A DNA stretch of 64,000 nt from Tianweitania sediminis (GTDB lineage: Bacteria; Pseudomonadota; Alphaproteobacteria; Rhizobiales; Rhizobiaceae): contig NZ_JAGIYY010000001.1 in NCBI RefSeq assembly GCF_017813335.1, positions 1,042,001 through 1,106,000 of the forward strand. The letters run 5' to 3'. The position numbers and the translations under genes were made by a program. The first letter of the stretch is position 1. Every line of letters begins with the position of its first letter. Shown here one piece after another: positions 53,973-63,178 of the stretch. Under the pieces are notes generated by a model, which saw only the letters and a program-made list of their open reading frames with translations, was not told the origin of the DNA and searched no databases.

Positions 53973-56900
53973 GGCCAAACTTGAAACTCGCATTCCGCGA
54001 CGATGTGAACGTCGCCACCTCCGACCAGGAAGCTGGAAGCTACTTCAACAACACGGACCGCATGGTCCTGCTGCGGACACCGAGCGTCGCGGAACTTCAG
54101 GAACTCTGGCAGGAGTTCGATCGGGAGCTGCGGGCAGCCATCAAGGAGCTGATGCTTCAGCCCTACGGCGAGATCGTTCGCAGTCTCGGCCGCTTGGGCT
54201 TTCGGGAGAAGGAAGCCGAGAGCCGGGAGAACGTGCTCTTCGGCATGCTGACGAGCGGCAGCCCCGCCAAGTCAGCTCAGTTCCGCAAGAGCGCGATGGC
54301 AAAGGCGTTGATCGCGCTCGACCTGGTCCCCGATACCACTCCGCACGGGAAGAAGCGCACCCGGATCGTCCGCGGCAACGGTTCGGTCGAAGACTATGCG
54401 CTCGCCATGACCCGGGAACAGCAGCGCGCCTTCATCGATGCCGTCGTCGAGATCGAGGACGTGGATGAATGGCTGCTTACCGCACAGGGAAGCCGGGCCG
54501 GATGGAGCGACATTCAGGCGAGCCTACGCAAGGCGACCGACTCTCTCCAGTTCCTGAACGTTCTCGCCGAGCAGGTGGACAGGTTCATGGGCGATCCGGA
54601 TGTCCGCACCAAGCGCCACGCGAGCATTGAGGAGAAGATCGTCTATGCACCCAGCTGGTTTGCCCAGTTCCTTGCAAAACGTGGCATCTGGCTATGGCCC
54701 GCACGATACGTAGCGAGGATCGTCTACCTTTATCCGGCCCGCTTGATCCCGCTCGTCTCCCGACTGTCAGTTCCCGACAGGTACCGCGAGCTTGCCGACA
54801 AGGTTTTCCGCTACCACCAGGATCAAAGGCATTCCGGTGCTGTCCTTTCGCTCCAGGCCTTTACGATCGCCGGTCTCGCGGGAAACACCTGGTCTGAGAC
54901 AACGCCCGGCCTGTCGGGCAGCGACCCGGGGGACTATCGTTGGTACCCTTTGAGCTGCTTCAAGGCTGTTGGAAACACCCAGAACAACCTGACCAGTTCG
55001 ATTAACGCCGTCTACCGGATCGCGACCGAGCATTTCGGGTTCGACTACGGGGAACGTCAGGAGAGCGCGCTGTTCCTCCATACGATGAGGCTGGATAAAT
55101 CAGGGGTGGATGCCTTCAACTGGACGAACAGCCCGACGCCTCAAAATACAAGGCTCGCCACCCGCCTGCTCGGCGAACCTGTCACGGAAGTACCGCCTCA
55201 TGTGAGAAACTGGGCCCGCGAATTGCGGTCCATGCTCACCCTGTTCGATGTCCAGGCGATCAAGCAGGTAGAGGATGCCCTGAACATCTGGCTGATATAC
55301 CTGATGACGCTCGAGCCGGAGGAGGCGCCAAGAGACTTCCGTTCGATCAAGAGACGGCTCCATATCCACGACATGCGCGACGAGAACCTGCGCACCTTCT
55401 ACGTGTTCCTGAACGCGTTCTTCACCGGGAAGTCAGCGGATCGCGGCAACCGGGCCATGCAGCAGCTCAGGAAGGCTTTCCACCTCGCCGCAGTCCGCGA
55501 CGGGTTCGAGGGAGAAGACAATCCGGTCGATCCGGATCATGACATGCTCACCCGGGAAGACGTACGTCGTCTCGACGTGACACCACGCAAGGCGCTGGAC
55601 AAGGAAGTCTGGGAACTGCTCGTCCGCAAGAACCGGGAGAACGATTTCGCTTTCGCGCGTGGCCTCGGAGACGGAAAGCAGTGCTGGCACACGCTGCGCA
55701 ACACCGAGACGGGCGAGTACGAAACGGTGTTCTGGCCGGATGTAGCGGTCATCGTCGACATCGCCCTCAACTCCGGGATGAGAAACGTCAGCGGGCGCTG
55801 GATCGACAGCGGCGAAGGCGACGAGAAGATCCTGGCTGTCGAAACCATGGCGATGGTCCCGAATCCGCATCCTTGCGCCACCCCGGGACGCGAAGAGGGC
55901 TTTCTGCGCGTCGTGGACATACCGGGCTTTGAGAAGCGCCAGATCATCGGAATGTACGTCGGCATCAACAAGACCGGAAGAAGGTTCGTCCTTCCCTGGA
56001 CGGACAAGCACGTCGTCAGTTCAGTCGAGCGGATGAAGGCCCTTCAGGCCAGGTACAATCCCATCCGCCACATCGTCAGCAGGGCCGAAGAGGGTGTCGT
56101 CAGCACCACGCGGGGCAATGTCGAGCGGTTCGACAAGATCTACCCCCTCTTCCGTGACCCCAGCAAGAAGACGAACGTGGCGGTCACCGAGGGGAGGGTG
56201 CGGGCCTACTGGAAGGCCCTCCTGCTGTCGGTCCAGGACGAAGTGGACGCACTGTATGGCCGTCCCTATCCGCTGGTCGAGGACGACAAGGTCATCTTCG
56301 GCATCCACGCCCTCCGAGTGACGATGGTGTCGAACCTGATAGAAGCGGGGGTGAGCCCCGAGATCGTCCGCGACCTCGTAGGCCATGCCACTTGGGTCAT
56401 GACCTGGCACTACAACGCCCGTCGCAGCGCAACGCTTCACGGGGCGCTGCAGATGTTGTTTGCAGCCCGAAGCGAAGCGCTCGAGAGGCTGGCCGCCGGC
56501 GACAGGTCGGCGGTTATGGAGCTCGCCGACCAGGCGATCCGGCCCGAGTTCGTCACCGACCATGTCGGTGCCGACCTCATGCGCAATCACGTCAAGCGGG
56601 GTTCGAGGGCACCGTTCGACGTGATGCAGCACGGCATCTGTCCTGGCGGCGTGTGCTCGGAAGGCGGCGAGAAGGTGGGGGAGGGGAAATACAAGCCAGT
56701 CTGGCGGCCGAAAGCCTGTTCCGGATGCCGCTTCCGCGTCACGGGGCCGCATTTCCTTCCGGGCATCATGAACCGCATCAACAACCTGATGGCCGAGATC
56801 TGGCTTTCGGGACAGCGGTCGCAGGAACTGTCGAACGAAATCGCCCGTATACGCGAGGCGGGGAAAAATCCGCACGTCCTGGAAGCCAGCCGCGACCTTG

Positions 56901-57430
56901 AAACCATGTTCCGCGACGATCTTACGAAGGAGCTCGGGATGGAAAACCAGATTCTAAGCAAGTGCATGGAGATGGCTGCCGTGGCAGCCGAGAAGGGGCG
57001 GTCAGCCGATCACATCATGCTGCCAGCATCGCCTGATCTCGACATCGGGCAGGTCGGCTACGGCTACAGCGAGGCGCATCCTTTCCAGCTCATGCATATG
57101 CTGGTCAAGGAAACACAGATCCTGCCTGCTTCCATCATGGAGATCCCCCACGGTGTCGAAGAGAACTGGAAGAAGATGACGAACCGGATCATGAAGGCGA
57201 ACGGCTTGGCCGAGTTCCTCTACAGAATGCCGGAGCAGAACGAGAAAAACGCCTTCATCAGGATCGGGGATGCCTTGATCGAAGCATTCCCTGAGGCATC
57301 CAAGTTCCAGCAGCTGGTGCAGGGCTCCATCAGGCTCGACTCGGATGCGCAGATCCGCCTGCGGGACCATGTCACGGCCATCCTCGAGGAATCATCGGCA
57401 ACGCCTCAGATCACGTACGAAGCAGCATGA
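53969..57430 (+). CDS. Giant tyrosine recombinase-like integrase, second gene of trio (GmtZ/VPA1269-like)
   Basis: 1153 aa, starting at the ATGA overlap with the upstream gene. A large N-terminal region precedes a catalytic domain holding Arg605 (SGMRNVSGRW), His780-x-x-Arg783 (IHALRVTMVSNLIEAG), Gly805-His806 (VGHATWVMTWHYN) and Tyr815. After it comes a four-cysteine motif, Cys891-x4-Cys896 and Cys917-x2-Cys920 (ACSGCRFRVTGPHFLPG), probably zinc binding, then a helical C-terminus with a coiled-coil-like stretch at ELSNEIARIREAGKN. Length and the 'CRF.xTGPxFL' motif recall the VPA1269/GmtZ family. It likely helps excise or integrate the element. Confidence 0.85.
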   Translation: MRPNLKLAFRDDVNVATSDQEAGSYFNNTDRMVLLRTPSVAELQELWQEFDRELRAAIKELMLQPYGEIVRSLGRLGFREKEAESRENVLFGMLTSGSPAKSAQFRKSAMAKALIALDLVPDTTPHGKKRTRIVRGNGSVEDYALAMTREQQRAFIDAVVEIEDVDEWLLTAQGSRAGWSDIQASLRKATDSLQFLNVLAEQVDRFMGDPDVRTKRHASIEEKIVYAPSWFAQFLAKRGIWLWPARYVARIVYLYPARLIPLVSRLSVPDRYRELADKVFRYHQDQRHSGAVLSLQAFTIAGLAGNTWSETTPGLSGSDPGDYRWYPLSCFKAVGNTQNNLTSSINAVYRIATEHFGFDYGERQESALFLHTMRLDKSGVDAFNWTNSPTPQNTRLATRLLGEPVTEVPPHVRNWARELRSMLTLFDVQAIKQVEDALNIWLIYLMTLEPEEAPRDFRSIKRRLHIHDMRDENLRTFYVFLNAFFTGKSADRGNRAMQQLRKAFHLAAVRDGFEGEDNPVDPDHDMLTREDVRRLDVTPRKALDKEVWELLVRKNRENDFAFARGLGDGKQCWHTLRNTETGEYETVFWPDVAVIVDIALNSGMRNVSGRWIDSGEGDEKILAVETMAMVPNPHPCATPGREEGFLRVVDIPGFEKRQIIGMYVGINKTGRRFVLPWTDKHVVSSVERMKALQARYNPIRHIVSRAEEGVVSTTRGNVERFDKIYPLFRDPSKKTNVAVTEGRVRAYWKALLLSVQDEVDALYGRPYPLVEDDKVIFGIHALRVTMVSNLIEAGVSPEIVRDLVGHATWVMTWHYNARRSATLHGALQMLFAARSEALERLAAGDRSAVMELADQAIRPEFVTDHVGADLMRNHVKRGSRAPFDVMQHGICPGGVCSEGGEKVGEGKYKPVWRPKACSGCRFRVTGPHFLPGIMNRINNLMAEIWLSGQRSQELSNEIARIREAGKNPHVLEASRDLETMFRDDLTKELGMENQILSKCMEMAAVAAEKGRSADHIMLPASPDLDIGQVGYGYSEAHPFQLMHMLVKETQILPASIMEIPHGVEENWKKMTNRIMKANGLAEFLYRMPEQNEKNAFIRIGDALIEAFPEASKFQQLVQGSIRLDSDAQIRLRDHVTAILEESSATPQITYEAA

Positions 57431-58212
57431 GCGACATGGTCGAAGCAATCACCGCCCAGCAGGTGATGGAGAAGCTCGAGGCCGATGCCGGCGGCAACCG
57501 GACGCGTCTCGGAACCTTGGCCCGCGTCGTCGTTGCCTGCGACGACATGGTCTCCGGAGAAGCCCACAAGCTGGCCAAGAAGGCCAAGATGCACGGTGCA
57601 AAGTTCGATCCGCAGTTCGTGAAGATCAACTCGCGGACCGTGCACGCCTATGTCAAGCTCCGCGCCCATCTGGACGGTCCCAAGACGGAATGGGTCGGGC
57701 CTTGGGACACGGTGATCCGTGCTGACAAGGACTTGAAGGCATACGTCGACCTGCGGCATCAGGAGCTCGTCGAGGGCCAGCCTGCGAAGCCGAAGAGCCG
57801 GGGAGCGCGCTCGGTCGAGGTCGAGCGGATCGTCGATGGCATCGAGAGCTTGACCGACCGACAGACGCTTCGGTTCGCCCTCGCGGATGCCCGCAAGTGG
57901 AAGCGCGACTACGACATCCTGGCGGCGACGCTCAGCAGGATGCCTGCGCTGAATGTCGAGGAACTCTTGAAGGGCAATGCCTCCCCGACAGCAGTCGCGG
58001 GCAGCGCCTCACCGGGGGTGCTCACTCCGGAAGAAATGCGTACACTCAGGAAACTGGTGGCGCGGCTGCGGGATGACCGCGTCCTCGCGGACTTCGAACT
58101 GATGCATGCCAGCGGTGCCGTGAAAATGGATGGTCCGCCAGGACTGGATCTCGTGTACCCCGAAGAAATCGGTCTGCTGGCCCGGCTTTCCGGCGAGAAA
58201 GGCAGCGGATAG
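57427..58212 (+). CDS. 261-aa helical partner, third gene of trio (GmtX-like)
   Basis: It starts with an ATGA overlap on the giant integrase stop, as in the other junction. The first residues MSDMVEAITAQQVMEKLEAD AGGNRTRLG are a helical start (read as two parts), then HKLAKKAKMHGAKFDPQFVK with basic character, TVHAYVKLRAHLDGPKTEWV and a long helical part VEVERIVDGIESLTDRQTLR. The C-terminus is acidic-basic mixed, ending EEIGLLARLSGEKGSG. No catalytic motif recognised. Position and size fit GmtX; the function is unknown and likely supports recombination. Confidence 0.75.
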   Translation: MSDMVEAITAQQVMEKLEADAGGNRTRLGTLARVVVACDDMVSGEAHKLAKKAKMHGAKFDPQFVKINSRTVHAYVKLRAHLDGPKTEWVGPWDTVIRADKDLKAYVDLRHQELVEGQPAKPKSRGARSVEVERIVDGIESLTDRQTLRFALADARKWKRDYDILAATLSRMPALNVEELLKGNASPTAVAGSASPGVLTPEEMRTLRKLVARLRDDRVLADFELMHASGAVKMDGPPGLDLVYPEEIGLLARLSGEKGSG

Positions 58213-58321
58213 TTGTTTCCGGGAAGGCGCCTCCCGGGTGTCGGGCAGTCATCACATTCCGACTGCTGCTGCAAGCCTCGAAACCGACTTGACCATCCTA
58301 GCCAGCGTGGCAGACAAAATC

Positions 58322-59131
58322 ATGAACGCTAGACCGAACTGGAAGCTTGCCGAATACAGCCTGCTGGCCGGCGGGCGTGGCTCCGTACCGTCCAGGATCG
58401 ATACCTTTCTCATGCAGGCGGGCTTCAGGGTCAACGAGCCGGAATTCAGGGCCGTTCATGAAGTCCTTTGGGGAACGGCGATGCCAAACAGCACCGCCGC
58501 TCATATCTTCGTCGCGCTCTGGTACGCGAGCCCCGAACAGGCAGTGGCGGCGGGAATGGATCACGTCATGGAACTGCTAGGCGGCCTGAAAGAAGATCAA
58601 GGCGCGGGGGAATTGGTGGACATGCTCGAAGGCCGTGTCAGGTCGCTTGTGCAGGATTGCGGAAAGATACTCGTCGCTCGACAGCGTGACCTCTTCGCCT
58701 TTGTCGGTTCACGTCGGCTCGTGGCAGTGGTCTCCTCCCTGCAGTGCGATGACATCACCATCGCCTCGCTGCGGGAAGCGATATCGCTGGTGGCAAAGGA
58801 ACCGATGGGAATACCAACCTTCCGCTCGATGCTGGCCTCGGGGCACGAAGGTTTCGACCGGACGCTTGCCATGGACTGGCACCGCTGGTCGCCCGTCCTG
58901 CGGAGCGACTTTATTGGGATGCTGGACAACGAAGCAGGTGTCATCTCGGACCCGGTCAAGTTCCTCGAAACCTTTCCGGAGGCACTCGGGAGCAAGGAAT
59001 GGGAGGAGGCATTGGCGGTCGAGCTGGCAGATCGCCACGAGGGTGGGTTCCCGGAGCAGGCACCAAGGCAGAGATGGGAAGCAGCAGCGGCATGCTTCGC
59101 GAAACCGGACTGCACTGCCACCGCCTCCTGA
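58322..59131 (+). CDS. Unknown protein downstream of recombinase trio
   Basis: 269 aa if the ATG at 58322 is used; no convincing ribosome-binding site, and in-frame TTG or GTG codons lie up to 30 bases earlier. It begins NARPNWKLAEYSLLAGGRGS and contains VHEVLWGTAMPNSTAAHIFV, MELLGGLKEDQGAGELVDML, DWHRWSPVLRSDFIGMLDNE and a C-terminal AVELADRHEGGFP. It is predominantly helical and soluble by eye. No family recognised. Placed right after the trio on the same strand, it is candidate element cargo. Confidence 0.65.
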   Translation: MNARPNWKLAEYSLLAGGRGSVPSRIDTFLMQAGFRVNEPEFRAVHEVLWGTAMPNSTAAHIFVALWYASPEQAVAAGMDHVMELLGGLKEDQGAGELVDMLEGRVRSLVQDCGKILVARQRDLFAFVGSRRLVAVVSSLQCDDITIASLREAISLVAKEPMGIPTFRSMLASGHEGFDRTLAMDWHRWSPVLRSDFIGMLDNEAGVISDPVKFLETFPEALGSKEWEEALAVELADRHEGGFPEQAPRQRWEAAAACFAKPDCTATAS

Positions 59132-59462
59132 TGCATGCGGAAGATTAGGCTTGGCGCACGGCGTTCTAATCTACCCGGATCCTTTCGCCAAGGCCGAGCC
59201 TTTCGCGCAGGTACGTAGGGGCAACAACTTGTAGCGAGTCATGATCCGGCCCGGAAGAGAACCGCGAGCCACCTTTGACCGGGTGACTGAAGCCAGTCGG
59301 CTCCTGCGGTCCTCCCGAAGTCTGTGACGCATCCGACCAGCGCGCCGAGCGGATAGCCCTATCGAGATCTTTAACGTAACCGCAGTTCCGGTTATCTGCC
59401 ATCCGCTTCACAGCGTTGGGGGCCGTCCCGCTAGTTTAGGTCGGGTGCGCTCGAGGTGTCGT
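59132..59462. other. Intergenic, nothing convincing
   Basis: About 330 bp between the unknown cargo gene and a convergent small gene. A minus-strand frame (59166-59411) has no good start site and no recognisable content, so I do not call it. Confidence 0.4.
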
Positions 59463-59768
59463 TCAGGCCATGAAATAGTCGCCGCTTGGTTTTGTGTGGC
59501 CGTCGTCGTCGAGTTCCTCGTCATCGGTCTGGTAAAACAGCTCTTCGTTGTCCGGGTTGATCAAGAATTCTCGTGACAAGCGATCGACTGCGACCCAGCC
59601 TTCGTCTGGATTCAGGATGCTCAGCGTCCTCCCGTCTGCCAGCTGGATGAAGACATCCACATCAAATCCGGCCTTGAGCTGATGCCAGGTAAGCGCCTTA
59701 CCTGCGGCTTGCTGCTCCATGAACCGGACGAACCTCCGGCGCGCGTACTGTTGTTGGTTCATCGACAT
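59463..59768 (-). CDS. Small acidic hypothetical protein
   Basis: 101 aa, start at 59768 with AGGAGG eight bases upstream. The sequence begins MSMNQQQYARRRFVRFMEQQ, contains KALTWHQLKAGFDVDVFIQL ADGRTLSIL (two segments) and ends in a strongly acidic tail YQTDDEELDDDGHTKPSGDY. A basic N-terminus with an acidic C-terminus suggests a nucleic-acid-mimic or chaperone-like behaviour, but no family is known to me. It is flanked by element-boundary sequence. Confidence 0.65.
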   Translation of the reverse strand: MSMNQQQYARRRFVRFMEQQAAGKALTWHQLKAGFDVDVFIQLADGRTLSILNPDEGWVAVDRLSREFLINPDNEELFYQTDDEELDDDGHTKPSGDYFMA

Positions 59769-60292
59769 GATGCTTTCCTCCTGTCAGTTGCGGCTACGAA
59801 GTCGCCGCCCAGGAAGCGTGATGCCGATCTGGAAGCGATGCAAGCAGGTTTGTCGTGCTTTGCTGCGGTCACGGTATCTGCAGATGGTCAAAGCAGGAGG
59901 AAGGCTTGCATCGACAGGGTAGCGCTTCGGGTAGATGGTAAGCGCGCGCTTGAACCGTCCTCCCGCAGTTAACAGGAAGCGTCGGTTCGGCGGTTCCTGA
60001 TGACAAAAACTGCAGGCGAAAACGCCTCGTCGACTCCGTTGCTGCATAAGCTACCAAAGGCAAATCTCGGTTGCCAGCCAACCGCCCGACTGCATTCTGG
60101 GCGCTGCTGCCACCTGGCAGGCGGCTTGAACGGCATTTGACAAGAAAGCATCTGTCATACCGTCACTCCCCCGAACAGGAGCCTGGCCGAAGCCGCTATC
60201 GGGGACGGCTACAGCGCTAAATGGATTGCGCGCCGCCCCCGATAGCTGCCGTGGGAGCTCTATGACGGGATCACACTTAAGCGTAGGGGGGA
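59769..60292. other. Non-coding element-edge interval
   Basis: About 520 bp with no credible gene. It contains the 15-bp inverted repeat at 60196-60247 and ends at the truncated gapR. It looks like an island boundary. Confidence 0.45.
60196..60247. repeat. 15-bp inverted repeat (14/15) beside truncated gapR
   Basis: GCTATCGGGGACGGC at 60196-60210 and GCCGCCCCCGATAGC at 60233-60247 pair over 15 positions with one mismatch and a 22-base spacer. It is 45 bp from the gapR fragment. It could be a recombinase-binding or attachment site. Confidence 0.6.
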
Positions 60293-60412
60293 AAAGGCTT
60301 CGACACCAAGGCCGTTCGTCAGATCATCCGCCTGCGCAAGCAGGATCAGGCGGAGCGTGAAGAAGCCGAGGCGCTGCTGGAACTCTACATGAACGCGCTC
60401 GGCATGGCCTGA
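60293..60412 (+). pseudogene. GapR/DUF2312 C-terminal fragment
   Basis: The + strand reads [20 protein letters not shown] then [19 protein letters not shown] and TGA. This is the C-terminal half of the alphaproteobacterial nucleoid protein GapR (DUF2312), whose 'KGFDTKxxRxIxxLRK' segment is highly conserved. The N-terminal half is missing and the sequence breaks abruptly at a G/A run (60285-60295). It probably marks the place where an element integrated or a deletion ended. Confidence 0.85.
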
Positions 60413-60473
60413 CGTCCGTTTCCGCTGGCTTTTCCTTAAAGGATGGCCGGCAGGAACGTGACTCTCGCTCGGC

Positions 60474-61883
60474 TCAAGCAGCGGGCGCGGTTGTCAGACG
60501 GTAACCGTCCCGCGCCAGGTCGCCCGCCAGAAGCGGCGCGATTGCGTGCGCCTCCTCCTCGTCGAGCCTGTGCGTTGTGACGAGTTCCGCCAGGAAGGCA
60601 GCATCGGCGCGGCGGCTGACATCGTGACGGGCCGGGATGGAACACAGCGCCCGGGTATCGTCGTTGAAGCCTACCGTGTTCATGAAGCCCGCGGTTTCGG
60701 TCGCCCGTTCGCGGAACCGGCGGATCCCTTCGAAACTGTCATGGAACCACCAAGGTGGACCCAGGCGCAGGGACGGGTACGCGCCGGCCAGCGGTGCCAA
60801 CTCGCGGGCATAGGTCGTTTCATCCAGCGTAAACAGGATCAGCCGCATGCGCGGGTCCATTCCCACGACGTCGAGCAACGGCTTCAACGCTGTCGTGAAG
60901 CTAATCGGGACCGGAATGTCGAAGCCCCGGTCGCGCCCATATCGTTCCTGAACCTGGGGGCTGTGGTTGCGAAACGAGCCAGGGTGAAGCTGCATCACCA
61001 TGCCGTCGTCCACCGACATGCGGGCCATCTCGGTCAGCATCTGGGCGCGAAACAGTTCCGCATCGGCCGCTGATGCCTTACCTGCGCGAACCCGGTCAAA
61101 CAGCGTCGCTGCTTCGGCCCTTCCGAGGTTTTCCGTGTGGGGCGTGGGGTGGCCATGGTCGGTTGCGGTTGCTCCCATTTCCCGAAAAAAGGCGCGGCGT
61201 GCGCGGTGTGCGTCGAGATAGCCCTGCCAGGTTCCGGTGTCGCAGCCGGTGATCTCTCCAAGCTTGTCCAGGTTGGCCGCGAAACCATCGGCTTCGGGAT
61301 CAATCACCGCGTCGGGTCGATAGGTGGGCACGACGCGGCCATTCCAGTCGCTGCCCTGCACCTGGCGATGGTGGTGCAGGTCATCCAGCGCCGAATCCGT
61401 CGTGGCGATGACCTCGATGTTGAAGCGGTCATAAAGCGCGCGGGGACGATAATCAGGCTCCGCCAGCTTTTCCGCGATGGCATCGTAGTGCGCATCCGCG
61501 TTAGCGGGTGACAGCCGTTCAGTTAGGCCGAACACCGTTTGGAGCGAATGGTCGATCCACAAGCGCGATGGCGTGCCTGCAAACAGATGGTATTGCGCTG
61601 CGAAAGTGCGCCAGATCTTGCGTGGGTCCGTTTCGGCTTCTTTCCCGATGCCGAGGGCCTCATAGGGCGTGCCCTGGCTGACCAGCATCCGCACCACATA
61701 ATGATCGGGGATCACCAGCAGTTCGGCCGGGTTCGCAAACGCCGGGTTCTCACCCCACCACCGCGGGTCGGTATGGCCGTGCGGCGAAACGATGGGAAGG
61801 TCCGCGACGCTCGCGTAAAGGTCGCGGGCAATCGTCCGCGTCGTCGCGTCTGCCGGAAAAAGGCGATCAGGATGCAGCGCCAT
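60474..61883 (-). CDS. uxaC: Uronate isomerase
   Basis: 469 aa from the ATG at 61883. Family motifs: LPIVSPHGHTDPRWWGENPA (metal-binding HxH), IPDHYVVRMLVSQGTPYEAL, HSLQTVFGL, STDSALDDL-like TTDSALDDLHHHRQVQGSDW, VPTYRPDAVIDPEADGFAAN, MVMQLHPGSFRNHSPQVQER, and LGPPWWFHDSFEGIRRFRER. It isomerises D-glucuronate to D-fructuronate and D-galacturonate to D-tagaturonate. It directly follows the TRAP permease (2 bp), so uronate is the probable transporter substrate. Confidence 0.96.
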   Translation of the reverse strand: MALHPDRLFPADATTRTIARDLYASVADLPIVSPHGHTDPRWWGENPAFANPAELLVIPDHYVVRMLVSQGTPYEALGIGKEAETDPRKIWRTFAAQYHLFAGTPSRLWIDHSLQTVFGLTERLSPANADAHYDAIAEKLAEPDYRPRALYDRFNIEVIATTDSALDDLHHHRQVQGSDWNGRVVPTYRPDAVIDPEADGFAANLDKLGEITGCDTGTWQGYLDAHRARRAFFREMGATATDHGHPTPHTENLGRAEAATLFDRVRAGKASAADAELFRAQMLTEMARMSVDDGMVMQLHPGSFRNHSPQVQERYGRDRGFDIPVPISFTTALKPLLDVVGMDPRMRLILFTLDETTYARELAPLAGAYPSLRLGPPWWFHDSFEGIRRFRERATETAGFMNTVGFNDDTRALCSIPARHDVSRRADAAFLAELVTTHRLDEEEAHAIAPLLAGDLARDGYRLTTAPAA

Positions 61884-61885
61884 GG

Positions 61886-63178
61886 TTAGCGCCCCATCAT
61901 CAGGTTGGGCAGGAACATGACCACGTCGGGGAAGAGGATCATCACCGCCACTACCGCCAGAACGGCAGCGGCGAGAGGGATCAGTTCGCGCGTATATTCC
62001 TTGTAGGAACAGTTCAGGATGCCGCACACGGTGAACATCGAGACGCCGACGGGCGGCGTCATGCCGCCAAAGGTCACCAGCGTCATCATGATCAGGCCGA
62101 AATGCACGGGGTCGATCCCCGCGGCCGTGATCACCGGAACGAGGATCGGCGTCAGGAGCATGACGATCACCGTTGCCTCGACCAGCATTCCGAAAAGCAG
62201 CAGGAACACCGAGATCGTGAAAAGCAGCGCGGTTTGCGAAGAAAAGAGCCCCAGGGTCAATTGCGCAAGTGTTTGCGGCACGCGCTCGAAGGTGATGACA
62301 TAGCCGAAGGCGCCGGACAGGAGAATGATGAACATGATCATGCCGATGTCTCGTACTGAAAGCACGAGTGCATCGACGATCGAAGCCAGCGAAAGCTCGC
62401 GATAAATCAGCAAGCCGACGACGAGGGCATAAGCAACTGCGAAGGCGCCGGCTTCGGATGGCGTGAAGATGCCAAAGCGGATGCCGACGATCAGCCAGAC
62501 CGGAAAGAGGATGGCCCAGAAGCTGGTTCTGATGGCCGACAGAACTTCACGGAACGTAGGCGCGCGCTCGACCACCGGCTTGTAGTCGCGCGATCTGGCA
62601 ATCCATGCGGTCGCGGTCATGAGGGCAATCGTGAGCAGCACACCGGGCACGATCCCGGCGATGAACAATCGACCGATCGAGACTTCGCCCAGGAAGCCGT
62701 ACAGGATCAGGCCAAGGCTGGGCGGGATGGTGGCGGTGATCAGTCCGCCCACGGAAAGAAGGGCAGCCGTGAAGCCCTTGGTGTAGCCTTCCTTGATCAT
62801 CGGGGCACCGAGGATGCGCGACTGCATGGCGGCATCGGCCACGGCCGAACCAGAGATGCCGCCCATCAGGGCCGAAAGCAAAAGGCTGACCTGGGCAAGT
62901 CCACCGCGCATCCAGCCGGCACAGGTCGAGGCGAGCGTCATCATCCTTTCCGTGATGCCGGATCCGTTCATCAGATGTCCCACCAGGATGAACAATGGCA
63001 CGGCCAGCAGCGGAAAGGACTGACTCGATGCAATGATCCGCTGCACGGCCGTTGCATCAGGCATGAACGTCGTGGGGAGCAGAAAATAAGTGAGGCTCGC
63101 GACGCCAATGGCAAAAGCCACGGGCATTCCGATCACCATGAAACCCAGTGCCAGGCACAGGATCGCGAACGAAATCAA
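61886..63178 (-). CDS. dctM: TRAP transporter large permease (DctM type)
   Basis: 430 aa from a TTG at 63178 that overlaps the DctQ stop (TTGA). Twelve or more helices with family motifs: LALGFMVIGMPVAFAIGVAS, LLAVPLFILVGHLMNGSGIT, LLSALMGGISGSAVADAAMQ, IPPSLGLILYGFLGEVSIGR and LIMMTLVTFGGMTPPVGVSM. It is the sodium-coupled membrane permease of a tripartite ATP-independent periplasmic transporter. It is encoded between dctQ and uxaC, so hexuronates are the likely substrates. Confidence 0.95.
   Translation of the reverse strand: MISFAILCLALGFMVIGMPVAFAIGVASLTYFLLPTTFMPDATAVQRIIASSQSFPLLAVPLFILVGHLMNGSGITERMMTLASTCAGWMRGGLAQVSLLLSALMGGISGSAVADAAMQSRILGAPMIKEGYTKGFTAALLSVGGLITATIPPSLGLILYGFLGEVSIGRLFIAGIVPGVLLTIALMTATAWIARSRDYKPVVERAPTFREVLSAIRTSFWAILFPVWLIVGIRFGIFTPSEAGAFAVAYALVVGLLIYRELSLASIVDALVLSVRDIGMIMFIILLSGAFGYVITFERVPQTLAQLTLGLFSSQTALLFTISVFLLLFGMLVEATVIVMLLTPILVPVITAAGIDPVHFGLIMMTLVTFGGMTPPVGVSMFTVCGILNCSYKEYTRELIPLAAAVLAVVAVMILFPDVVMFLPNLMMGR

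Noticed and set aside
52431-58212. Interpretation as a RIT (recombinase-in-trio) element
   Set aside because: RIT elements have three tyrosine recombinases of similar size; here the third gene lacks any recombinase motif and the second is over 1100 aa.
59166-59411. 81-aa minus-strand frame after the unknown cargo gene
   Set aside because: No ribosome-binding site, no motif, mixed low-complexity content; may be spurious.
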